Shown here piece by piece: positions 1 to 11,267 of a stretch of 64,000 nucleotides of DNA. How positions within the stretch are numbered: position 1 is the stretch's first letter; each line of letters begins with the position of its first letter. The stretch is from Mytilus californianus. Its lineage: Eukaryota; Mollusca; Bivalvia; Mytilida; Mytilidae. A program made the translations under genes and the position numbers. Where the stretch lies: the NCBI RefSeq assembly GCF_021869535.1, contig NW_026262593.1, positions 56,099,318-56,163,317 of the forward strand, read 5' to 3'. The notes below the pieces were generated by a model that made no database searches, was not told the origin of the DNA, and was given only the letters and a program-made list of their open reading frames with translations.

Positions 1-545
1 GCTATTTATTTATACCATAGCCTGTCAATTGTGCCTGTAGGTCAAACAGGTATTTTTTATTTACCATATCCAATCATAGGTGCCTGTAGGTCACACCGCT
101 ATTTTAAGTACCATATCCTATCATAGGTGCCTGCAGGTCATATAAAAATTTATCACTACCATCATTGCCTTCGGGTCATTCTTTTATTCATATGTAACAT
201 TAGCCTTTTATTGCTACCTGCTGGTCACACTCATATGTATCTGAAAAATAGCCCATCATATGAGCCTTTACGTCACGTCATCATAGATCTGTATCATAGG
301 TGCATGCAGGTCGTATCCTCATAGATCTTTACCAGAGCACATCATAGGAGCCTGCAGGTCACACTGCTATGTATATGTAACATAGGCTATATTCAGTGTC
401 TGAAGATCACACAGCTTTTTATCTATACTATAGCCTATCATAGGTGCCTGCAGGTCACACTGATATCTATCTACACTTTTGCGCATTATAGGAGACTTCA
501 GATCCAATCACCATATAGATCTGTATCATAGGAGCATGAAGGTTG
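1..545 (-). repeat. Degenerate minisatellite, reverse orientation
   Basis: Repeats of a ~45-60 bp unit whose core reads CATAGGTGCCTGCAGGTCAC on the plus strand. This is the reverse complement of the core (GTGACCTACAGGCACCTAT) that fills 560-2450. Units are diverged and irregularly spaced. The short ORF at 127-324 is a product of the repeat, not a gene. The array runs off the left edge of the window. Confidence 0.8.
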
Positions 546-559
546 AATCTAGTAATACG

Positions 560-1300
560 ATATGGATAAATAACTTCGCGACTTACAGGCACCTATAATA
601 GGTAAAACAAAAATAACAGGATGACCTACAGACACCTATAATACGATATAGATCAATATCATGGTGAACTACAGGCACCTATGAAAGGATATGTAAAACA
701 ACAGGGTAACCTACAGACACCTATAATATAATATAATACCGGTATGGAAAATAACATTATGACCTACTGTCATCTATGGTAGGATATGTAAAATAACAAG
801 TTGACCTACAGACACCTATAATATATATGATATTGAAAATAACGCGGTGACGTACAGGTACCGATGATAGGATATTTAAGATAACAGGGTGACTTAAGCT
901 TACAGGCTCCTATAATATGATATGGATAAATACCATGGTGGCCTACAGGCAATTATAGTACGGATAAATAGCAGGACGACCTACAGGCACCTATGATAGG
1001 GTTTGGTAAATAACAAGGTGGCCTACGGGCACCTATAATGTAATATGGAAAATAACAAGGTGGCCTACGGGCACCTATAATGTGATATGGAAAATAACAA
1101 GGTGGCCTACGGGCACCTATAATGTGATATGGAAAATAACAAGGTGACCTACGGGCATCTATATATGATATGGAAAATAACAAGGTGACCTACGGGCATA
1201 TATATATGATATGGAAAATTACAAGGTGACCTACAGGCACCTATAATGTAATATGGAAAATAACAAGGTGACCTACGTGCATCTATAATATGAAATGGTT
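560..1300 (+). repeat. Minisatellite, 42-bp core unit
   Basis: Tandem copies of a unit built on GGTGACCTACAGGCACCTAT followed by an AT-rich stretch and AAAATAACAA. Between about 1018 and 1185 the period is exactly 42 bp. Because 42 is 14 codons, a minus-strand frame with a repeated 14-residue peptide stays open there (953-1183). I treat that frame as an artefact of the period. Confidence 0.85.
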
Positions 1301-1469
1301 AACAACAGAGCCGTTCAAATGATTGCTAAAGATCAAAGCAGTATGACATACAGGCACCTAGGATATCATAGGGTACAAATCAATAACGGGGTGACCTTTT
1401 TGATAATGTTGATAATTATGATAATATATGGTAAAGATAAACAGGAATATAACCTTCAGCAGCTAGCAG

Positions 1470-1634
1470 CTATGATAGATAAAGGCAACAGTAGTATAGC
1501 GCTGTTCAAAAGTCATAAATCGATAGAGAAAACAAATCCTGGTAACAAACTAAAACCGAGGGAAACACATCAATTATAAGAGGAAAACAACGGAACAACA
1601 GAAACACTGAAGTGCAACAAAATCAAACGCCATT
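1470..1634 (+). repeat. Dispersed repeat fragment (shared with 27065-27440)
   Basis: The stretch from GGCAACAGTAGTATAGCGCT to about 1634 matches the stretch starting near 27070, including the shared GGGAAACACATCAA tract. It is a 5' fragment of a longer dispersed repeat and interrupts the minisatellite. The ORF at 1295-1579 spans minisatellite and repeat and is not a gene. Confidence 0.7.
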
Positions 1635-1719
1635 GAGCAGATTGGTACCCCTCGAAAAAACATTGTCAATCATGGCTTCGCCTCAATTGACAATGTTTTC
1701 TCGGGGAAACAATCTGCTC
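1635..1719. repeat. Palindrome (hairpin), ~35-nt arms
   Basis: The left arm starts GAGCAGATTG and ends AACATTGTCAAT. The right arm starts ATTGACAATGTT and ends CAATCTGCTC. The arms pair with a few mismatches around a GC-richer loop (GGCTTCGCC). Foldback or MITE-like structure, no coding capacity. Confidence 0.75.
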
Positions 1720-1739
1720 TATCACCCTCTCAGTTATGT

Positions 1740-2450
1740 GTTATTTATATAATGGTACAGACCAACCACAAGGTGACATTCAAGCACCTTTGAAAGGGTA
1801 TGTTACGGATCAATAGCAATGTGACCTCTTGTACCTTTGATATGATATGTTACATATTTACATCAGGGTGACCTACAGGTATCTTTCAAATGATATGGTA
1901 CAGATCAAAAGCAGGGTGACCTACAGGCAACTTAGATAATTATGGTACAGACCAATAGCAGGGTTACCTCCAGGCACCTCAGATAATTATGGTACAGATC
2001 AGTAGCAGGATGACATACAGGCACTTTTGATAATTATGATAGGATATGGTAAAGACAAACAGGAATATAATCTTCAGCAGCTATGGTAGGATATGGTAGA
2101 GACAAAAAGTAGATGACCTTCACGCACATTTAATAAGATATGATAGAGATCAATAGCAATGTGACCTCTTGCACCTTTGATAAGATATGGTACACATCAA
2201 TAGCAGGGTTACATACCTACACGTTTGAAATGATATGATACATATCAGTAACAAGGTGACCTACAGGCACCTCAGATAATTATGGTACAGACCAATAACA
2301 GGGTGACCTACAGGCACCTCAGATAATTATGGTACAGATCAATAACAGAGTGACATACAGGCACCTCAGATAACTATGGTACAGATCAATAGCACGGTGA
2401 CCTACAGGCACCTCAGAAAATTATGGTACAAATCAATAACAGGATGACTT
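1740..2450 (+). repeat. Minisatellite, ~47-bp units
   Basis: This continues the 560-1300 family after the inserted repeat and palindrome. The unit joins GGTGACCTACAGGCACCTC to AGATAATTATGGTACAGATC. The best units lie at 2240-2430 with a period near 47 bp; earlier ones are more diverged. Confidence 0.8.
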
Positions 2451-2469
2451 AAATGCAAAACCAAATGAG

Positions 2470-2755
2470 TTTTATATGTTATACGGAATGGCCAGCAGTA
2501 GTTAATATGTTATCAGGAGTAACCTGTCCTTACCAATACGTTTGTGTGTGACCTGCATCTACCCATGTATTATTGGGTATGGCTATCAGTAAATCCAGTG
2601 CTATTGAGTACGACTAGCAATAACTCATGTTTTATTTTGTATGACTAGCAGTAAATCCTATGCTGAAGGATAATATTAGTAGCATCACCTGTATTATCGG
2701 ATAAGACTAGCAGTAACTCTAGTCTATTAGTGGCCTGCAATGACCAATAAACTGT
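2470..2755 (+). repeat. Second degenerate tandem repeat (GACTAGCAGTAA units)
   Basis: Imperfect repeats carrying GACTAGCAGTAA or close variants roughly every 50 bp, with AT-rich spacers containing TATTTTGTAT or TATTGGGTAT. It directly follows the first array but is a different sequence family. No coding potential seen. Confidence 0.6.
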
Positions 2756-3774
2756 CATTTGACGAGAAGAAAGACGTCTGTATTTTAGTGCGACTTATGC
2801 AATGAACAAAGCAATCAAGTATTTAGTGTCAACTGCATTATGCCTAGGCCGATATTACAGAATAAAACATGTTTCACATTTATTAAGATGCAGGTGCTGT
2901 GATGCTTTTATAGGGTTGCTTCATCAATGTGCAAGGAAGTAACCGTGGTGGTACATGTTAACCCTACATGTTTACCAGTATACAGCTCAGAACAGAACAG
3001 TTCTTTGCATCGTGCAATACAAGAGCCTTAATATAAAGTAATTGTACAAATGTAAATGTAGTTCAAAATACAGATGTAAAGTTATAGAAATAAAGATTGG
3101 CAGACAACCAAAATCTAATAATAATTATTAATTAAAGAAAATAAAAGATATGGCAGTTCGCCGTACTAGTCATGCCACGAACAGTTCAATTAAACCTTGG
3201 TTGACATTCTACGACAACCAATTGTAGATAAATATTCAACAAATTAATTTATGACTTGCATGTACATGTCGCTTAAATCCCTCCTATGTACCAAATGGTC
3301 AATATAAATCATCAGTGTAATTTGCTCCATTGGATGTTTTCAAAATTGCAACGGAGAAAATTTCTTGGCATGACTACTTGCAAGAATATTGATGCCACCA
3401 ATTAACTCCACACGTGAACACATATACATGTCCCCCTTTTAAGTGAAACTCCTGCGGTTTTCTAAAAGATCGTCTATGTAGAGTAAAAGGTCAGAAATAA
3501 CATTTGATTAAATTTAAAAGTCCTTTAACACGACACCACTCTTTGACATCATAAATAACCAAAAAAAGGGAAAAAAACACAGCAACATTCAAGAAAGGAA
3601 ATGGAAAATATACTCCACTAAAACAACATTTGAACTAAGACGAAGTTCACCTGTTGATTCAGTTAACTTTCAAGATATGCCCCTGTAGATATTTTTGGGA
3701 TTCCAAATTCGGTTGATACCTATGTTTTCACGAACTTAATAAGTAAACATTTAATTTTGTTGAATTGTAAAAGT
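2756..3774. other. AT-rich stretch with no recognisable gene
   Basis: I see no long ORF, no splice-bounded exon with family resemblance, and no obvious repeat structure here. Confidence 0.5.
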
Positions 3775-4740
3775 CCAGGGGCTAGTTTTCGAAGGTATCC
3801 CAAGATATGTCATAAGATAATCTTAGGACACATTTTATGACCATCCTATGACAATCATATGATATTTCATAGAACGTAAATCATGGCAGTCATAAAATAG
3901 TAATCATACCTATGATGCTCTTATGACAGTAAAAAAAAAAATAAAAGTATGAAAAACTATTACTATTCTGATCTTATACGAATATTTCGTATTTTTCATT
4001 ATAATGAACAAGATGAACATGAAAGTATATATGAAAACGAGTTATAATCTGAGTTGATAATTTGTTTTAATTTAGTTAGAACTTCTAAATGGGAATACCT
4101 TTAAGACATGGTACATCGAGTACCCGCTTAAATGAAATGCCCGTGCAAATACGTTAATGATTTACTATATAAAGAGAAAAATATCATAAATATTTATTAA
4201 AAATAATCATGACTATAAAGAGGATTCCAAATTTTACTTTGCAGGAGATTCAAATTTTAAATTGCAAAGTGAAAAAAAATAAATCTTTACTATTTGGCAG
4301 ATAAAACAACACAACAAACAGTTCCGAAAAATAGAGCAAGGGAGGCTGCATGCAGTAACGGATTTAGTAGGAGAGGCAAGGCCTTGCCCCATATGGAGCT
4401 ACATATATGGTTTATGTATAGATTTTTAGCATATGCCACTCCAAACGTTGTCTAGTTTGGGCCCCCTTTTTTTCAAAATCCTGGACCTGCATGTTGCATG
4501 TGCAAATAGAGATGCAGTAAATGACACGTATACGTTAGAAACAAATGTGTGATGTCGTAACATTTATGACAATCATAAGACCATTATAAGTCATGTTGCA
4601 AGGTGTCTTAAGTGTACGATAAAAGTTATGACATATCATAACTTGAGACCCTTTCGAATACATATCTCACGACTATGACATGAACTAAAACTATCGTAGA
4701 ACATGTCTTAGTCATAAGATACTTTCGAAAATCAGGTCCG
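3775..4740. mobile_element. Possible TIR-bounded non-autonomous element (~0.97 kb)
   Basis: The left end reads GCTAGTTTTCGAAGGTATC. The right end, reverse-complemented, reads CTGATTTTCGAAAGTATCT. These form an imperfect inverted pair next to CCAGGGG and CGGACC. Both subterminal regions are rich in CATAAGA/TATGACA motifs. No transposase frame is visible, and the middle (about 4330-4500) looks like an unrelated insertion. Confidence 0.4.
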
Positions 4741-5935
4741 AGGTCTTACCTTTAAATTTCCTTCTTGACCCTCATATGAATAATTATAAATCCATGATAC
4801 CCTACGTGTAAAGATCTACAACATTTTAAAAGTTGGTGATATGTAAATGTGACCTGCAGTCACCTACCATTTTGCCTGATATGATTGTTAATGGTATTTT
4901 ATATATTTCCAATAAACAGTAATTTTCAACGTAATACAAAGAGGATAATCAAAAGATGAAATATATGAAACCTTAAGTTAAAATTAAAGGACACAAAATA
5001 CATATTATAAAGAGTGACAGAATTTATAATAGTTAGCATCAACTGAGTCACGTTGCATATGTAATTACATCGTCGATTTTAATCTAAATTTTTTACTGGA
5101 ATCATTATTACTTGAAAATTACAGGCTATTCTATTAAATTTGATAATCAAGAAAGATTGCACTTCAATGGCATCTAAATGCTCAATTACAATGTTTCCCT
5201 TTAGGTATATAGATCTACCTTTTTGGTTGGGATTACATTAACTTGCGTAGACAATATTCGTAGTGCTACGGTTTTGACGTTGAGTGACTGGCAGTAACCC
5301 TTCACATAAGCTTTTATCCTCGTGCTAATTGATGGAGTAAAGGAAAATAGTTCCGGAACAGAAACGATCACTGTACAAAGTTAGAAGTGCATCGTGCCAT
5401 TGTGTGACTGGTCGTTTTTTTTTAAATATTTCCGGGAAGTAATTTATCATTCAAGAGGAGCTATTTTTGCCAAAAAAAATGTGTGTTTGGGTTCCTCATT
5501 TTTTAATTGTTTATTTTGTTTGTTTATTGTGTTTTTTATAGGTTTCTTGGTTGCTCTTTAGGGGTTGTTGTGTCTGTTTCTTAATCACTGGGCGGCCAAT
5601 AATACTGTTTCATATGACTAACATAAAATTATCCATAACAGTTAGATGTTTGGGGATAATGCAGGCTACTCATTATATGTCAAAGGCTCCGACTGTGCGT
5701 CTCTTTTGTTTTATCGCTCCGTAAGTTGTAAAGTCAGCTACACAGCTTTAGTGGACTTCGCGTTCAAAAGATACTAGCTATAGACAGCGTTATTACTCCG
5801 TGATGTCAGGTTATACAAATCCTCCGCAGAAGTAAAACCAAGATTATAAATCATATAAACATGAAATTAAGAGGTATGAGATGTCTACAGAATGAATAAA
5901 AAGAGATGAAACCGGAGCAGCAAACAATCTACAAA
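4741..5935. other. AT-rich stretch with no recognisable gene
   Basis: Only short, unconvincing ORFs. A few isolated motifs resemble the left-end minisatellites (GTGACCTGCAGTCACC near 4850, GTGACTGGCAGTAACCC near 5283), but there is no array. Confidence 0.5.
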
Positions 5936-5939
5936 AAAA

Positions 5940-6165
5940 AAGGAGTACACATGTGGAGCATGATCTGCTTACCCTTCCGGGGCACCTGAAATCACCCCCA
6001 GTTTATGGTGGGATTCGTGTTGCTCAGTCATTGGTTTTCTATGTTAGTCTTTGTGTACTGTTGTTGTCCGGTTGTCTTTTTTTTGCGTTGTCCGTTTATA
6101 TTCGACTAATGAGTTTGAATGTCCCTTTGGTATCCTTCGCCTCTATTTTATCACTGGTATTTACA
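5940..6165 (+). repeat. Dispersed mussel repeat (ACATGTGGAGCATGATCTGC family), plus orientation
   Basis: A ~225-bp sequence containing CTGCTTACCCTTCCGG, TTTATGGTGGGATTCGTGTT and TCCCTTTGGTATCCTTCG. A reverse-complement copy lies at 53890-54115 and a partial one at 26925-26995. I recognise the family as abundant in Mytilus sequence. The overlapping frames at 5953-6210 and 6051-6260 come from the repeat. Confidence 0.75.
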
Positions 6166-6199
6166 CGTATTTACCACCCAGGCTTTCTGACCGTTCTAG

Positions 6200-7898
6200 A
6201 ATTATATTGAATAATGTAGACAAGACAAAGACAATACGTTATAGTTTCACTTTTTATTAAAACCACGTACAAAATATAAACTCACAAAATTTTTAAAACC
6301 AGAGCCAGCGTCCAACGACTATTGAGAAGCTATATATACATATTTACAAAAAATATATAAAACTCATAGTTTAAGTACACTACATTGATTTTCTCTGCCC
6401 CCAAAAAGGAAACAAAAATTCATATAAGGTCATTTTTGTTTGGGGGGTTGCAACTTTATTTTTCAAACAATTTATCAATTAACTAATTCTAAATCTCCAT
6501 ATAATGTGCTTTCCAAAATCATTCCTACATTCATAAATATATGATTTATATGTACCAAGTGAAGAAACAGGATGAACAACGAGGTTCACCGAACTTTTTT
6601 CCTGACTTGTAGCAATTAAAGTAAATTTCATTTGTTCCGACTATGTACTATTAGTTATCTTGGTGTAATCAGGGGTGTATAGAATTTTACACCGTTGTTG
6701 AAAATTCATACACCCTGAGGCGCAGCCGAATGGATTTATGAATTTTCAACAACGGTGTAAAATTCCGTACACCCCTGATTACACCAAGATAACGAATTTA
6801 TTTCTTATGAACAATGCCTTTACCCATTTCTAAACTGGGATGTAAAATTGAAAAATGCTAATGAAAAATTTCCAGTGTAACATTTTTTCAACGTCGATGT
6901 TGCTGCGCATTGTTAAATACTTTTTTTCTTTATTTTTGGGAAATTCAGAATTTTTTTGTGTTCTTTCGAATTTTCGGGAAAAAAATTAAAAAAAAACAAT
7001 GTAACTTTTTTTTTAAATTTTTGTTCTCAAATTTATTCATTTTTTATTTTTTATTTTTTTTTTTTTGACATTTTATTTTTTTTTTTTTTTGACATTTTAT
7101 TTTTTTGTTCTTTATGTTGGCAAAATTTTATTTTTTTAAATTTTTTGGAAAAATTTTATTTATCCCGGGGTGAACAAGGGTGGGGTGTTATTGACACCGG
7201 GATAATTAACTAATCAGATTGCAGTGTTTATGCTGTATAAGAAATAAATGTTTTTATCCCGTAATTTAACCTTTACATTTTGTTTTGTTTCGAACTGTTG
7301 TCTGATTTTTTTACAAGTCAACATGGCTTAAACGCAAACTCCGAAGATGACTCATAATAAACCGGGACAACACAATAATGTTAACATCACTGTTCGATAA
7401 ACATATAAGCAGAATAACACAAGAGACTATCTTTAACCTATTGCATGATAAAAACACAGAAAATAATCATGCTTCCCTCTTTACAAAATATTGCACTCCA
7501 TCTTCAATATAAGCATTGTACATGATGTCTCTATACTGAATAGTGAAAAGTAAATAAAAACGTATAGGTACGGGTTTCGTTCTTCTAAAATATATAAAAA
7601 TGTAAATGGGACGGGAGAGAAATAAAATAGGGGATAAAGATCGGAGATGAAACTTATAAAATAGGGGGAAAGGAACAGGAAATAAAAAACAATTGACTTA
7701 TCTAAGAGCTCTCAAAGAAGTACCTATGTCGTTAATTCTAAGAAGGGAATTTTTTTATAAACAACATTCCATAAATTATTCATACGGTTGTCAGAACGTA
7801 GATTGATTTAGTTTACTTTTCGTTCACGAAGATGATTGTATAACTGAGGATTCGGAAAGACGTACGACAGACGCCAACAGAATAACAAGAAACCGAAC
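6200..7898. other. 3' flank of claudin-like block A
   Basis: Several stretches here recur near 32500-34060 (block B) and 42050-42800 (block C). Shared landmarks are TTTCACTTTTTAT, AAACCAGAGCCA, GATGACTCATAATAAAC and TTGACTTATCTAAGAGCTCT. Positions 6900-7150 are T-rich low complexity, so the ORF at 6956-7213 is not credible. I see no gene in it. It matters as the alignment partner of the other two blocks. Confidence 0.7.
6654..6793. repeat. Large palindrome, 57-nt arms
   Basis: The left arm (6654-6710) starts GTTATCTTGGTGTAATCAGG. The right arm (6737-6793) is nearly its exact reverse complement, ending CCTGATTACACCAAGATAAC. The loop contains GGCGCAGCCG. The near-perfect match suggests a recent foldback insertion or a maintained palindrome. 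Confidence 0.9.
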
Positions 7899-9118
7899 AC
7901 ATATGAAAATAAGAAGATGTTATATGATTGCCAATGAGACAACTGTCCACCAGAGTCCATATGACACAGAGGGTAACAACTATAGTTCTCCGTACGGCCT
8001 TCAACAATGAGCAAAACCCATACCGCATAGTCAGTTGTAAAAGGACCCGAAATGACAAATGAAAAACAATTCAAACGAGAAAACTAACGGCCTGATTTAT
8101 GTTCAATACAATGAACGAAAAAAAAATGATTTACAACAACAAACGACAACCTCTGAATTACAGGCTCTTGATTTGGGACAGGCACATACAGAATGTGTCG
8201 GGGTTATACATGTTAGCGGGTGCCCAACCATCCCCTAACCGGGGACAGTGGTGTAACAGCACAACATATGAACAAACTATCAAAATCAGTTGAAAAGGGC
8301 TTAACTCATTAGATCGATACAAAGCAGAAAAGCGAGTAACAAAAAAAAAAACAAAAAAAAAAACAGACCGGACGTGGCAGGGTATTTATTCATCCCCAGA
8401 ACAAAAAAGACATTACATACAGATCTGAGAGTACTCGCAGTTACTGACAGCTAGTTCAAAGCCTATAACAACTAATAAAAAAAACATGTATCTTAGACTA
8501 AAGTATCAACCCTCACACATCTCAAATCCAATAGATTTAGTGTAAAGACGTCATTAACAGTCAGAGTAAAACATGACCTTGTGCAATGACAAAATACAGG
8601 TATTGACAGATTGTAGAACCGTGAATGTGCATTCGTATGCACCTGTTCTAAGTCAGGAGCCTGTTGTCCATTGGTTTTCATTTGTTGATGTGGTTTCTCG
8701 TTTTTTATATAGATTAGGCCGTTGTTTTTCCTGTTTGAATGGTTTTACACTAGTCATTTTGGGGACCTTTATAACTAGCTGTTCGGTGTGAGAGAAGGTT
8801 CCGTGTTGAAGGCCGTACTTTGACCTATAGTTGTTTACTTTTTACACATTGTGACTTGGAGAGTTGTCTCATTGGCACTCATACCACATCTTCTTATTTC
8901 TATATATGTATATGCATAGTTTGGTTTTAATTTACTGATTACAAAATCAATATTTATACCAATAAAAACAATATTTGAAAATCTAATTACAATGTTGAAT
9001 TGGTAACCTTTTAGAATAAGTCTATTTAAAGGATCGATAAGTTTACTCGGATCGTTTCTAAATTTCCAGGCTCGGTAAACAACGTATTCGTAAAAATTAG
9101 GAGGTGCTTTCCCGTTTG
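7899..9118 (-). mobile_element. 5'-truncated Penelope-like element inserted in block A
   Basis: In block B, CAACAGAATGACAAGAAATCGAAC runs straight into the 35-bp minisatellite (near 34070). In block A the same lead-in (to 7898) is followed by ~1.2 kb before a minisatellite remnant resumes at 9119. On the minus strand the insert begins (8930-9118) with a frame resembling the PLE carboxy end at 44744-45070: compare NIVFIGINIDFVISKLK with NIVYIGTNIDIVISRLK. It ends (7899-8640) in the common mussel repeat around TTGCCAATGAGACAAC. I read it as one PLE copy truncated at its 5' end, with its 3' terminus near 7899. Confidence 0.65.
8650..8915 (-). repeat. Reverse-oriented PLE 3'-end fragment nested in the truncated PLE
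   Basis: This segment is the reverse complement of the repeat at 43628-43940. It shows GTCAGGAGCCTGTTGTCC, GTTGAAGGCCGTACTTTGAC and GAGTTGTCTCATTGGCACTC in that order. It lies between the forward repeat (7899-8640) and the PLE coding remnant (8930-9118). Confidence 0.6.
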
Positions 9119-9261
9119 AAAATACTGTTATCATAAATAATCTAAACATCAAACTGTTAATACGCCAAGGTTATTCTCATTGCAATAATTCATTTATTTA
9201 TTATACATAGAAGTAATTTGCCAGGATTTCAAGTAGAGTACTTCGAGCTACTGAGTGTCTT

Positions 9262-9497
9262 CTAGATGCCGTTTTTTGTGTCTTTTACATAGCCTCTACA
9301 CAAACTGACAACGGCTAGTATCCCATTAAATAAGTATTCTAGTGTTGCAGCACATACCATCCAGAAAGAAATGAAGAAATATCTATTAAATTTTGCTACT
9401 CGATCAAAGTTCCATTCAGATGTCAAATTCATTTTTAGCCCATCAAAGGTTTGTATTGCAACACCAAACGTTCCTAAGCATACAAATAAATCAAGAC
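9262..9497 (-). pseudogene. Claudin-like exon 3, block A (damaged tail)
   Basis: The exon begins after a good acceptor (TTTTTTATTGTAG before 9497) in the same phase as the intact copies. It encodes the third and fourth membrane segments (YFFISFWMVCAATLEY, FNGILAVVSLC). Intact paralogs continue into a tail with SGRRSE and ATRSGNEK. Here an extra base shifts the frame and a stop follows at once, although the nucleotide sequence of the tail is still recognisable downstream. Exons 1 and 2 of this locus are also broken, so I call the whole gene a pseudogene. Confidence 0.7.
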
Positions 9498-9593
9498 CTA
9501 CAATAAAAAATACACGTATTTTCATACATTTTAAACAAAATAGTGCTGCCTATATATATAAAAAGTTAAATAACAAAAATATCGAACCCCAAA

Positions 9594-9860
9594 GAAAATT
9601 CAAAACGGAAAGTCCCTAATCAAATGGCAAAATCAAAAGCTCAAACACATCAAACGAATGAAAAACAACTGTCATATTCCTGACTTGGTACAGGCATTTC
9701 CTTATGTAGAAAATGATGGATTTAATCTAGTTTTATAGCTAGCTAATTCCTCTCACTTGTCATTCTTGTATGACAGTCGCATAAAATTCCATTGTATTGA
9801 CAACAATGTGTGATCAAAACAAACAGACATAATAGGTAAAATTATCAAAAATAGAGATAT
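9594..9860 (+). repeat. Dispersed repeat at left duplication boundary (copy L)
   Basis: A mussel-type dispersed repeat containing AGTCCCTAATCAAATGGC, CAACTGTCATATTCCTGACT and TGGTACAGGCATTT. Other copies start at 15799 (hybrid), 21993 (R) and about 22555. L and the hybrid share ATTTCCTTATGTAG and TGATGGATTTAATC, whereas R has ATTTTCTTATGTAG and TGGTGGATTGAACC. Confidence 0.85.
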
Positions 9861-10602
9861 ATGTTTATCATAGTGGACGGACAGAAAATTTAAACATGAA
9901 TACATCTATAGTGAATTGTAGGAAAAGACGCTTTAATATTCTAATACAGGGTTCAATGGGATCCGTCATCATGCATTGTACATAGTCGCTGTTTGTAATA
10001 AGAATAAAATCATGTTGTTCTTGCAACCAAACTTGGATAAAACATGCATTATAATATACTTTATGAAGTTTGGTTGACAGCCACAGCCGCCATTAAATAT
10101 TCCGGGTATTTGTTAATTATTATAAAGTAAACTTCGCCGTACAATATACGGAAAATAAAAAATTAAGGTTGCCAATTGAAGAGCAGGAACTAGTAATCAT
10201 TCAAAAACATCTGATGTACCCCTAATGTTATTATTGGTAACGTGTTCTTCAATCTTTACCTATATGTGTTACAAAGTGTGTTATGTTAATATTGCTGTTT
10301 TTTTTATTTGTGTTTGCATTTTGGTTTGCCAATTATGTTGTCTGTTCTTCTGTTCGTTATTTTCTTTCTATTTTATCTGATTGTTTTAATTCTTGACAAA
10401 TATTGAACGGTCCTTGTTCCTTCGAATCCCTAAAAATAATCTTTAAGACACATAACATTACCATAATATATATTTCCATGAAGCAGATGACATTAATTTC
10501 ATTTTTCGTGAAAGAGTAAATTTTTTCGATATTACTCAAGGTAAACTTATTGTAAAAGATATCTGCTTCATAAATGTACTTGGCCGTCGAATAGTTATCA
10601 AA

Positions 10603-11245
10603 AGTACCAGGATTATAATTTGATACGCCAGACGCACGTTTCGTCTACATTAGACGCCACTCGATTTAAAATTGTTGCGTGTTTTAGTACATGAGAATTA
10701 CACGTTTTTATCCTGCGATTTTCATATTCAAATATGGTGTTCCGAAACACCGAAGCGATATACAAAGAAAATGAAAATATCGACCCCTGGTAACCTTCAT
10801 CTGTTGCAGGATCCTAAGTCAAACCACTTAGGCAGGTAGTTTGAAAATGTTACTGCTTTATGGAATTAAATTCAGAATAACAATTACTTATGATAGAAAC
10901 ACGTGTGAACACAGACTGGATTCAATTACTGTATGATATATCCAGAAATACATCAGATTTCATTACACCCTATTTGAAACTAGCATGCATGTGAAAAGGA
11001 TTATAAGCTCTTACAAATACCTTTGGTATTTGTTAACATGTGCAATGTAATGTATATTATTCCATAGGAATAGATTACCTTAGCCGTACATGTATTTTGC
11101 AAAACCTTTCGGAATTTTTGGTCCTCAACGCTCGTCAACTTCGTACATTTTTGGCCTTCTTCACGTTTTTCATTCTAGCGTCACGCATGAGTCTTTTGTA
11201 GACGAAACGCGCGTCTGGCATACAAAATTTTAATCCTGGTACCTC
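10603..11245. mobile_element. Element with inverted TACCAGGATT...CGTCTAC ends
   Basis: The left end reads AAGTACCAGGATTATAATTT then ACGCCAGACGCACGTTTCGT. The right end reads ACGAAACGCGCGTCTGGCAT then AAAATTTTAATCCTGGTACC, which is its inverse. The ~640-bp span lies in the former intron 2 of the block A pseudogene. The same end sequence heads a longer single-ended repeat at 27449-27760. No transposase frame is seen, so this could be a MITE-like element or two copies in opposite orientation. Confidence 0.55.
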
Positions 11246-11267
11246 TGATGAGTTTATTTAAACTTAT

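Noticed and set aside
953..1183. ORF with a repeated 14-residue peptide
   Set aside because: Produced by a 42-bp minisatellite period; no start context or flanking exon.
8835..9152. 105-codon minus-strand ORF as a separate gene
   Set aside because: It joins a PLE carboxy-terminal remnant to a reverse-oriented repeat fragment; the last ~35 residues come from the repeat.
10357..10539. 60-codon ORF identical in both 6.2 kb units (16562-16744)
   Set aside because: Identity reflects the recent duplication rather than selection; no known domain, and no splice or start evidence.
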